Below the pieces are notes generated by a model, which ran no database searches, had not been told where the DNA came from, and worked only from the letters and a program-made list of their open reading frames with translations. From Trametes villosa (taxonomy: Eukaryota > Basidiomycota > Agaricomycetes > Polyporales > Polyporaceae): 64,000 bases of DNA. Made by a program: the position numbers and the translations under genes. Below are positions 55,337 to 64,000 of the stretch, piece by piece (the stretch's first letter is position 1; each line of letters starts with the position of its first letter). The stretch covers positions 434,001 to 498,000 of the forward strand of contig PUDQ02000017.1 in the NCBI GenBank assembly GCA_002964805.2, given 5' to 3'.

Positions 55337-57640
55337 TCACCGTTTACGAGGGAACGGCTTGAACGTGAGGATCGGCACAGGCGAGGTCGGAGGACTGTAT
55401 AGGGTGTAACATATTTTCAGCTTGCGCCTCACAGCGCCATGAAGCAAGGAGGCGACGTACTGGATGTCCGGGTCTAGGATGTGTTCAGCCTGTGGCAAGC
55501 GCGTAGAATGCAACTATCAGCCATCGTCCACCTAGATCCTGCTATCAAGCTTGAAACTCACAATCCTGCTCAGCATGAGCTGCGGCCTCTTGCGCCCGGC
55601 CTCGCGCGTACAGTCGATACCGCACGAGCACTTCGCGCGCCCGGACCTCGCGCGCTCCTCCATCGCAGACATGGTCGTCGCGTCCAGCGGCAACCCTAGC
55701 GCAGCGAGCAGGCGCGCGATGTTCACCAGCTGCGTCTCGTCCCACGCGACGCAGACCTTAGTCGGGTCCCAGGATTCGCAGTCGTGCTCGTGCAGCCAGT
55801 GCTCCATCAGTCCAGCGTACGAGTACGCGTGCCGGCAGTCCGTCGCGATCGCCTTTCTCGTGATAGGACTGGCGTTGCACACGAATAGCGCGACGGGGGT
55901 GTCCAGCAAGGTGTGCGCCTCGCTGTCGGTCCAGACCTTGGAGACCTCCTTCCCCTTGCCGTTCGTCCCGGAGCCAGTCGGTACGGCGCCCGCGTACATC
56001 AGCATGTCGACGAGGTCGCGCCGTATTCCCTGCCGGATCTGCTCGAGCTCTGCAAGGATAGCTGGCGTTGCTGCGTCAAACCGCCCTTGCGTGACCTCGC
56101 TGTCTCTGGCGATCGCATACAGACCCTTCATGGTCGGGACGCTGTCAGCCTGGTAGATCCAAGGATAGCTCGTCAGCGGCCCGATGAGCGCTTCACGGTA
56201 CGCGGTGAGTTGAGCATGGCGAGCATTACGCTCAACCTCGAGCTGTCCTGCGCGCTTTCGCTCGCGCCATTCCTCTGCAAGCGCGAGCAGCTTGGGGAGG
56301 AGCGATTCCCAGCCTGTAGGAGAGACGTACGTTCAGAAGATCAGCGGGCGAAGAGGGGATATGATACGCACCCCGCTCTGACAGCCCGCGCGGCTGCTTG
56401 ACCAAATGATTCCACCTCCTGCTGTCCCTCGGGAAATCCTCTAGTTCGAAGCCGAGCTCTACGAGTCGGGCCTCCACGCTGCGATACAAGTGAGCGTGCG
56501 CCGTCCATAGTCCGAAAAACCTCCGTTAAACCACTTACTCAGACTCACGCGCGACCCGCAGTGCTTTGTTCTTCTCCGTTTTCTCGGTTTGGACGACTTC
56601 CTCCCAACGCAGCAGCGCAAACGCAAACTGGATATCTCGTCACAGTCATATGCCCTAGAGCTGAAGAACAGGAGGGAACTACTCACATTCACCTTGGCCC
56701 TGACGTTGCTCTTCAGCGCTGTAGTGTACTCCGTCCAAGCTGCCGTTCCGGGAGCCCCGTCTGCCATACATTGACGAAAGCGCGTCACCACGGCGACGAA
56801 GTCCGGCTCGTAGAAGCTGTACGACAAAGCCTGTTTTACAGAAGCTTGGAGGTACTCTTCGTGGTAGGCGGGGGCTGGAATGTGGTGAACGGAGACTTTC
56901 AGTGGCGAGACAAACAGCTGCTACGACAGAAGGACTTACAGAAACTCAGAGGGGCGATGAGGATCAAGAGCTTGGCCTGCTGCTCCGGCACGTTGTGCCG
57001 CTTCATCAATTTGCTGCCTGTGGCTACTCTGCGGCCAATGCGATTTAGAATGGACGATTCTAGACGTCTGTTATTCATTTACCTCTTGTCCATGCAAGTC
57101 CCGCACAAACGAAGCGGGATCTCGAAGAGCGGCAGTTGTCGAGTTACACCACACGCCTGGCGGACATACATGGATCAGTTATGATGCACCCCCTCAGCGA
57201 CACACACTAACCTCGCAGAAACGGCGCTCGAACATGAAGTGAGCGTACTGAATCTCACTAACGAAGTCAGGGCAGTCGGGGAGCGGAGGTTCTACGTTCC
57301 GACGCGCCGCAACCCAGGCATGCTTGGACATCTTCTTCGAACTGAGGATACTCCTCATCTCCTTGGAGCTGCGCATGAGGTTCAGCATGTCCAAAGGCAT
57401 CAAGTACCCCGCGACCTTCAGGCCACGCACGTCAGCCTGACTTGGAACGTATCGAAGGGGGAGGGGGCTTACCATGAAAAAAATCTCGTTGGGCATGTCG
57501 GGGAGCCGCGCCAGCTTCCCCGCGTTGCGCATCCCGCGAACCCGGGTCGCCTTGGGAGGTTCGGAGCCTACTGTGGCCATCGGGGCCTTCGCTGACGACC
57601 CCTTCGACGAAGGACCGACGCTTGGCTTATTGATCGGCAT
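55337..57640 (-). CDS. F-box protein, array member 4 (nine exons, most diverged)
   Basis: Exons (minus) are 57640-57473, 57415-57212, 57156-57083, 57028-56940, 56874-56693, 56627-56539, 56478-56372, 56313-55562 and 55489-55337, giving 605 aa. The F-box reads LARLPDMPNEIFFM | VAGYLMPLDMLNLMRSSKEM, again split by intron 1. The Cys pairs are ACGVTRQLPLF...LCGTCMDK. Exons 6 and 7 keep the array-wide lengths of 89 and 107 nt; others differ, showing older divergence. The C-terminal region has CNASPITRK...CRHAYSYAGLMEHW and CSCGIDC, fitting Cys/His zinc sites. The last exon (AEHILDPDIQYVASLLHGAV...LTFKPFPRKR) has its relic copy at 52433-52691. Confidence 0.85.
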
Positions 57641-57969
57641 GGTACTGCTGGAATTCGTCTGGAAGAGGCTTCCACTCGCTTCGGAACGGGAGGACGCGGG
57701 ACGACTAGTGCGAAGGGTGTGGCCAAGGCGCGCGCCGGTGGCTAATAAGTAGGATGCGGTCATGTGACCGCAGGGACGCGACCTTGCGCTTTCCGCGCGC
57801 GTTTACTTCTTAGTCGTGCGATACGCCGCGGCGCTTTCAACCTTCAACGACTTAAGCAGAGTGATCACGCACAAGAAGAGGCCCTTTGGTGTCCGAGCAA
57901 ACATCCATTAGAGGGGTATGATACAGCTATTGATACATTCTGCAGTTTCTTCGCGGGCAAACGCCGTCC
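57641..57969. other. Intergenic region
   Basis: A 329-bp spacer between the F-box array and the LEA-like gene. No gene is seen. Confidence 0.45.
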
Positions 57970-58570
57970 TTAGGCGGACGTCTCCTTGCCCGACCGACGG
58001 GTCTTCTCGTCACCCGCGACAAAGCTGTATGCGGTGGATGCGACGTTTGACGCGACGGACGCCGCGCCAGAGGCGACTGACGTAGCGGTGTTGTATGCCG
58101 TTGAGGCAACCCCGCCGAGGCTGGCGCCCACCCCAGACGCGCCGACGCTGGGAGTGGAGTGCACATTTGCCCACCCGTCATCTATGAAGAGTCAGCATGA
58201 ATGCATGGCTTCGAGCAGTTAGAGGTATGTACCCTTGTTGGAGGTCTCGCTGAGCGGGTCGATGTGCGTCGACTCGATGATGCCGGGGCGGCCCTCGACG
58301 ACGCCCGCGGACTTGCTGAAATTCCGCTGCGCCTCCTTGTGGCCGGTGAAGTTGTCACCAGCACCGGCCCCCGTCACTTCGCTCGTCGGGTCGGTAACCT
58401 GCGGCGACGACGATAGTGAGTCTCTGGCACGCGAAATGGGAGCATCGAGAACGTACGAAGTTGACAGTCATTGGGTCGATTGGGCCGGAGGAGGTCGGGT
58501 TGGCGACGCCAGGGTTGACACCGACGCCCTTGTTGGTGTTGAGGGTAGGGTCGAGGTCGTTGAGAGACAT
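57970..58570 (-). CDS. Small LEA-like / stress-type protein
   Basis: Exons (minus) are 58570-58457, 58398-58233 and 58181-57970, giving 163 aa. It is hydrophilic and lacks Cys and transmembrane segments. The N-terminus reads MSLNDLDPTLNTNKGVGVNP. The middle has DNFTGHKEAQRNFSKSAGVV. The C-terminal third is an Ala/Ser/Val repeat (TATSVASGAASVASNVAST) that would form an amphipathic helix on drying or on membranes, and the end is charged (GDEKTRRSGKE). This composition resembles late-embryogenesis-abundant or lipid-droplet-coating proteins of fungi. The family name is not certain. A TATA-like TATATA lies near 58665, about 95 bp upstream. Confidence 0.75.
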
Positions 58571-59222
58571 GATGGTAGGTCGTAAAGTTGTGAGGTAGAT
58601 GAAGTGTAGATGGGTAGAGGGGTGATGGGTTTCGTTCGTGCTGAGCTGAGGAGATAGCGGCGGTATATATGCGCTGTAGTTAGTCGAAGGGGCGCTATGA
58701 CGTCTGATGAGGGGCCTCTTGGGAGCACCTGCGAAACCACGCCAACTCGGGCTGCGCGCGCGGGGTTAATTCTCCAGTGGAGGTTGCGATGCTAGGCGGT
58801 CCCCATGGATGGCGCGCTTGACGTCACTAGTCTTGATCGTGTGAGCACTTTGGAGGAGGCCCATAGCAGTTCTTATCGCGAGTCGAACTCGTGATGGGGT
58901 AGCAGAAATGGGTCTTCTCAAGTTATCGTGGCCCGTATGTGTCCAACCGAAGGCAGCGGCTAGGCGGCGTTCGGAGCAGTGCTAAGCGCGGGTGCTATTG
59001 CGCCATGTTTTCAACTTCCGGGTCGAGTGCGATACCTGTGCTCCAGAGCGTAAGGAGAGATGGAGTGCACAAATACACTGCGTTAGTGCGTTGAGTAATG
59101 GCTGCAATAAAAGTCGTTATGATAGCGCTATATGATAGAGGTTGTGACACTACTACGAAGACTGATGTATTCCGTTAGTACAATTTGACAGACGCGGAAT
59201 CTCGGCGTACTCACATCCAAGT
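58571..59222. other. Intergenic region
   Basis: This 652-bp region holds the promoter of the LEA-like gene and the 3' flank of the RsfS-domain gene. No gene is supported. Confidence 0.45.
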
Positions 59223-60045
59223 CTACCAGTCCCTCCTCTCAGGGAAGTACTTTTCCCTAGCATCCTTGCTCAGGACATGTACGGCAAAGTTCCCGGCGTC
59301 GATCATGGCCCAACCACCAACAAAGCGGCGTTTGTTGTTCAGCGGTAGTGGTGTGGGTGAGTTGGACGTGAGGAGCTAAAGAATACATTAGGAACAGCGC
59401 TCTATCGGGGTTCTACCGTGGACATACTGTTTTCCGGACTATCCGTACGACAGACTCAATAGCGCCACGGTTCTCAGTACCCTCCTTAACCTGCATGGGT
59501 CATAAGCGTAAGATCTGAAAGTGAGTAGAAAACAGCGTGGACCAACGTACCTGGGCAATCACCAACCACTCCCAGATCCCTCCCATGTCCTCGGTGACAC
59601 CCTCGCCTACGTATGACCTGCCTCTCTGTCTCCGTCCTTTCGGCATAGAAGCAGGTAGCGGAGGGCCAGTGGCCGTTGGGATAGGCTCCCGTACAAGCAA
59701 AGTCCCAGGCTCAAGGTGCGGAGACGCCTTGAGGTCAGCATGCAGGCGTGCTATGGGATGGTCGGGAGGTATCGCGGCAGGCAGAGGCGCAAGAGGCTTT
59801 GTCGGTGCTTGCGGCAAGGCAGCACGACGCGCATATGGTGATGATTCAGCCTCAGCCTCAGAAGGGTCCACGAACCAGGGTATGGGAGAGGATGCAGAGG
59901 ACGTGCTAGGCGATGGAGAAGCGGACGCAGACTCGGCGGTGGCAGAGAGAGCCCGTCGAGCAAGCTTTGAATGCAAACGGGGCCGAGAACGGAGTGCACA
60001 GGCAGCCGCAGTCCGCGCTTCCCTGGAGAGGCATGAGGAGAACAT
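59223..60045 (-). CDS. Mitochondrial RsfS (ribosome-silencing factor) domain protein
   Basis: Exons (minus) are 60045-59551, 59490-59428 and 59375-59223, giving 236 aa. The N-terminus is Arg/Ser/Ala-rich without acidic residues (RTAAACALRSRPRLHSKLARR), a good mitochondrial presequence. The RsfS/DUF143 fold is in the C-terminal half: EWLVIAQVKEGTENRGAIES matches the strand-and-helix region, and GWAMIDAGNFAVHVLSKDAR with EKYF is the hallmark (W..iD.G..vvHv....R..Y). RsfS binds ribosomal protein uL14 and blocks subunit joining. In fungi this domain occurs at the N-terminus of Atp25; only the RsfS part is present here. It is divergent from SHR3, sharing 276 bp. Confidence 0.85.
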
Positions 60046-60321
60046 AGCTAGCAGGAGCCTTGGTCGTCGCCGAGTGGACGAGAGGAGACAAAGACGACAC
60101 GGCGGTCGACGAGCGCCTTGCACGACGCGTAGACGCCTGGAAAAGGGCGGGGGCGGGAGGCGGGCCGCCCTGCTGCGTAAGGGAATCGAGCGCCCATAAT
60201 TTATGACGGGGTGAGCGCCAAGCCACAATCACAGGCCCCCAACAGAAGAAGAGGGCTCTGCGCTGGGTTCGACGCCCGCCATCTCCTCCCTTTCGCCCCC
60301 ACCATCCTCCGCCCTCCCACC

Positions 60322-61240
60322 ATGGCGGGTCTCCGTATGAGCGTTGTGGTCAGCGCGACGGCCTTCCTGCTCGGTGAGTTTCCCCCGCGGCCGCGTGCCC
60401 CGGCCCCGCGTGGGCCCTGCGTGCATTTCGCTGACGTTGCGTTCCTACAAATTGCATCGCCACCTACCACCCAAACCCGCTGCGAACACGCCCGTAATGC
60501 AGGCCTGCTCTTCACCCACTGGATCGCGGACTCACTCACGCTGTGGAAGCTGCCCGAGGGCCAGACGGACGTCCGTCTGTGGACGTCCGCGACATACTAC
60601 GCGGTCCTCATGCACGGTCCTCCGCAGCTGGCGTACGTGTATGCGGGCGTCGCGCTCGTCGGGGCGACCACCATTCTTTGGAGCCTGCGCGACGGACGCG
60701 CGGGCAACCTGATGTTCGACGGAGGGAGTATATGTGAGTGTTCTGCCCCAACGCGTTCCATCAGTCGCGCGCTAACGGATATTGCTTCTACAGTCCTGTA
60801 TCTGACGGCGCTTGCGACGTACTTGTATTACGTGCTCCCCAGTGCGTTCTCCATCTTGCTACCTCAGCTGCCCTTAGATGATTGACTCCCCGTACATAGA
60901 CCTCTTCTCAAACTTCTCCACCCTCCCTCTACCATTCACAAACGCGTCCGCCGCGTCCCTACCCCCATTCCCGCCCACACTCCGCGAGCCAACGCTTGAA
61001 CTTGCCTCCTCCCATCTAGTCTGCAGCGTCGTCCTCACTGGGGTGCTCGCGCTGCAAGCGGGCCGCTGGTGGGCAGAACAGGCCGATGTAGACGAAGACG
61101 ACGGGCCAGACGGCGAGGACGGCGGGATGCGCGGGGAGCGCGACGGGGACGACACGGGCGCGGAGACCGGGGCCGAGACGGACAAGGCCGCGGAGGAGAG
61201 TAGCCCGGACCGGCGCCGGCGCGAGAAGGCGGCAGCATGA
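60322..61240 (+). CDS. SHR3: SHR3-like ER membrane chaperone for amino-acid permeases
   Basis: Exons are 60322-60373, 60503-60733, 60794-60841 and 60900-61240, giving 223 aa. The first helix (VVVSATAFLLG | LLFTHWIADSLTLW) is split by the first intron and carries the FTHW..DS motif typical of Shr3. A second pair of helices (AYVYAGVALVGATTIL; FLYLTALATYLYYVL) and a fourth (SSHLVCSVVLTGVLALQAG) follow, with NLMFDGGSI between. The cytosolic tail is long and acidic (EDDGPDGEDGG...). In yeast, Shr3 prevents aggregation of amino-acid permeases in the ER and couples them to COPII. Exon 3 must end at 60841 (GTGCGT donor); reading on would stop early and lose the last helix. Confidence 0.9.
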
Positions 61241-62429
61241 TGCACCGGCGCAGGATGGGGGCTTCGTCTCGGGCTCTCGGAGCAGGAGCAAAAGTACTTA
61301 CGACGACACGACCGATGATGACGATGCGCCCGCGTCTGGCGCGGCGGCGGGCACGACGACGGACTCGGGCCTGGGGTCTGCGGATCTTGTCTTGATCGTA
61401 TAGCATATTGGACTGTTTGCTGTCTCTTGGACGGCGCTATAGTGTACAGAGTCTGTTGCTGTCGAATTACAGGTCGAATCACTTATTTCTTGGTCAAGCC
61501 GCTTGCGATGCAGTTTGAGATGGTTTGAGGGAAGACCTGGCGCACGAGATGTCATGGATAGAATCATGGACCGTCGAGATCTGCTGATGGCGTTTGGGAC
61601 AAGACTTGTCGGGGGATTTTTTCACCGGCGCAGCTCCCTACACGACCTTTTGCGAGAGTTCCAACGGTCAAAACCTCTGGCAGCCCTCATTCCCCATGCA
61701 CTGCACATCATATCTCACTCCAGGAGCAAAAGTAGGGAGATTTCACCATGCAAGACGTGAGCTAGTGCATGCGCTCTTCGAAGGTGTATTACTCTTCTTG
61801 GACCGCGCCAGGCCATAGGCGCTGGCGAGTTGCTAACACCGATGTGCACGGAAGCTATGATGACACCCCACTCGCTCGGGTGCTATCAGCTCGGAAATGA
61901 AGGATACCGCGATACGTCGGTGCGTGCCAGCGGTTTCCATGCCAGCCAGAGGACGCAGTACCAGCTCAGTGTGGGAGCATCCCATGGTCGATAATGCCTT
62001 TACCCACAGAGTCTTCTGGCCGTAAAAATTTGGAGGCCGCATACAAGACATAAGATAATAGAATTCCCTCGTACGGTGGAAATACAACACGGCGGTCGCG
62101 CGGAAGAATCAGGAACGGGAATAGGAGCCGTCTAAGAGGATGTCCATACGGTACGCGTGTATACATACGACTGCGGGCCTCCAGGCACACGAATGTCCCC
62201 CAGAGAACGATACATCATAGTATTGGTACATACGGTATGTGGTACGGGTCGGAAACGAGACGAGACACCCGAGGGAGCGCGCGCCCCTGCGCGCGCTGGT
62301 CGAGGATACATACATACATAGGCATACCGGGGAGTATAAGTTCAGGAGTCGGAGGGTAGGGGAACAAAACGAGGCGGGTGGAACAGATTGGGGACGTAGA
62401 TAGAGACGTAGGGGGTGTGATGCGAGAAA
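61241..62429. other. Intergenic region between SHR3 and histone H1
   Basis: About 1.2 kb without a supported gene. It includes the 3' flanks of both convergent genes. A short frame at 61503-61760 has no recognisable features. No tRNA or repeat is seen. Confidence 0.45.
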
Positions 62430-63744
62430 TTACTTCTTGGCCGCCTACGGTACAAAATGTGAGCAAAACAGTCACGAGGTTTGAGGACGATCTGTACGTA
62501 CCTTGGCTGCGCGCGCACTGGTCTTCGTCCCAGATGCGCGAGTAGTGGTCTTCTTGGTCGCGGGTGCCTTGCCCGTCACGGACTGCACCCACCCCGGTAG
62601 TCAGCACGCGAACTCAACCTGTGGCATATAAACCCACCTTCTTGGCGGAGTCCCGCTTGCTGGCCGTAGAGGTCTTCTTTGCGGGAGCAGCGACCTTCTT
62701 AGCAGGTGCTTTCTTCACCGGCGCAGCCTTCTTCGCAGGGGCCGCCTTAGCCTTGGGCGCCGCAGCGGCTTTGGGCGCAGCCTTCGTCGGGGCAGCCTTC
62801 TTAGCCGCGGGCTTAGCAGCGGTAGACCTCGCGGCGGCCGGCTTCTTCGCGACAGCGGCTTTCGCAGCAGGGGCCTTCTTCGGAGCAGCCGCCTTAGCGG
62901 TGGTGGTGCTCTTGGCCGGGGCCTTAGCCTTCGGAGCAGCCTTTGCGGGCTTTGCGTCCGGCTTGTTCTGGGAGGCTCGTTAGTGACCGCACGGCACAGC
63001 CTCGCCGAACGCGCGTTTTGCCTTACCTCCTTGGTAGCGGACGGTTCCGGGACACGCTGGTGCTTGGGAGGGAGCTTGACGCGCCCGGAGGGGCCTAAGC
63101 GAGGAGTCATGTCAAAAGGAAGGTCGCTCCTTTGAGCGCGGGAAACCTACCCTTCGGCAAGACGAAGATGTTCTTCTCCGCGCCGGTCGTGATCGCCCTG
63201 CTGAGCTGGGTGGTCTGCGCGGCACCAAATTCAAGCTTGTATGTGTCCTCGACGAACCTATGGAGAGCGTACAATGAATACAGAACAGGGGGAAAGCAGG
63301 GGACAGGCATACTTCTTGATCTGGGGGCGTGAGACGCCTTGGCGGGCATCCTCGGGGTGAGCGGCAATGCACTCCTATAAATTATGCGCCAAACGACTGT
63401 CAGTTTTGCTGTTTTGTGCGTGGAGCGTGCTGCCCAAGGCCTCGAGAGCGAGGCTGAACAAACGCGCGGCGGGCGCGCGAAGGCGCGGGGCGGGACGGAG
63501 ATAAGTGGCGCGGCGCGGCGGGCATGCCCTACACCCTGCCCCTTTTGGCGAGTCGGGTCGACAACGCCCACCGCGCCGCGCCGCGCACCCAGAATGCAGC
63601 GGGGATCGACGGTTTGTGCCCTGTAGGATTGTGTTAACCAACCTTGATCATATCGACCCACGGCGGGTGCGCTGCGGGGGCCCGGGGAGCCGACTTCTTG
63701 CTGGCGGCCGATTTGGCGGCGGGAGCCTTCTTGGTTGCAGACAT
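62430..63744 (-). CDS. HHO1: Linker histone H1
   Basis: Exons (minus) are 63744-63643, 63374-63313, 63257-63151, 63094-63027, 62967-62638, 62582-62502 and 62444-62430, giving 254 aa. A short Lys/Ala N-tail is followed by the winged-helix globular domain: HPPWVDMIK | ECIAAHPEDARQGVSRPQIK, KFVEDTYKLEF, TTQLSRAITTGAEK, ending FVLPKG | PSGRVKLPPK, the canonical H1 wing. The C-tail (exon 5, 110 codons) is almost pure Lys/Ala/Pro with AKK and APKK repeats and condenses linker DNA. The last exon is only five codons including the stop (AAKK). The intron after exon 1 is large (about 270 nt) for this window. It binds nucleosomal linker DNA in the nucleus. Confidence 0.95.
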
Positions 63745-64000
63745 TGCGCGGAACTGCGTCGAAAACTAGTAAAATGTGTTTGGGAGACGGCTGGGTAGCG
63801 CACTGAGGCGGGGGACGAGGACGGCGCGGGGCGTGTGGGAGGGGGGCGCGGGATGGTGGTGGTACGGGATGAAGAGAGGTCGTTCAGACTCCGAGGCGCG
63901 TCCAACCATTCAACAAACTGTAATCCTGTGTCACGTGAGACGCTATCTCAGGAACGCGACAATATGCCTTTGCGAGCAGCTCCTATGGGTCTCAAGGGCT

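Noticed and set aside
1..64000. CRISPR arrays, rRNA genes, bacterial operons
   Set aside because: None seen; gene structure is plainly fungal with spliceosomal introns.
1..64000. RIP-type C-to-T decay of repeats
   Set aside because: Duplicated genes and the Helitron keep open frames and abundant CpG; the single TGG-to-TAG change is not enough.

Overview
The window is fungal nuclear DNA, most likely from an agaricomycete and probably a polypore-type wood-decay basidiomycete. The taxonomic call is inference. It rests on dense short introns (about 40-75 nt, GT..AG, often with a CTNAC-like branch site), CT-rich leaders, tandem arrays of F-box and MYND genes, a Helitron, and orthologues of RAD18, SHR3, IAH1, linker histone H1 and a mitochondrial RsfS-domain protein. 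All exon models below were assembled by eye from splice signals, reading-frame closure and comparison between paralogues inside the window.

Layout. 1-8.8 kb is GC-rich and nearly gene-free; one small hypothetical gene is supported (2399-2980, minus). 9.0-10.3 kb holds a secreted two-domain cupredoxin gene with an in-frame TAG where its sister domain has TGG. 10.6-11.6 kb is the first of three MYND zinc-finger paralogues. 12.3-19.6 kb is an intact Helitron Rep/helicase gene of about 2,404 codons ending in a cysteine-peptidase-like domain. 19.7-30.1 kb is an accessory block: an antisense hypothetical gene, two nucleotidyltransferase-fold-like genes, and four members (one inverted, three in tandem) of a multi-exon family I do not recognise. 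30.8-33.5 kb has two more MYND paralogues.

33.8-38.7 kb carries housekeeping genes: an IAH1-like SGNH esterase and RAD18. 39.0-43.7 kb is a tandem pair of F-box-like/leucine-rich genes. The second is split by a 488-bp insertion with 33-bp terminal inverted repeats and an exact 11-bp target duplication; removing it in silico restores the reading frame. The insert contains degenerate telomere-like repeats and a tRNA-like A/B-box sequence. 44.6-46.2 kb encodes a long disordered protein whose promoter is duplicated in inverted orientation near 36.5 kb.

47.1-57.6 kb is a minus-strand array of four nine-exon F-box genes. Its 3' ends record recombination: the third gene has a chimeric tail and is followed by fossil 3' exons of a fourth-gene-type copy. 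58.0-63.7 kb returns to conserved genes: a small LEA-like protein, the RsfS-domain protein divergent from SHR3, and histone H1.

Overall, conserved DNA-repair, chromatin and secretory genes are interleaved with fast-evolving F-box, MYND and unknown families in a region shaped by tandem duplication and transposition.
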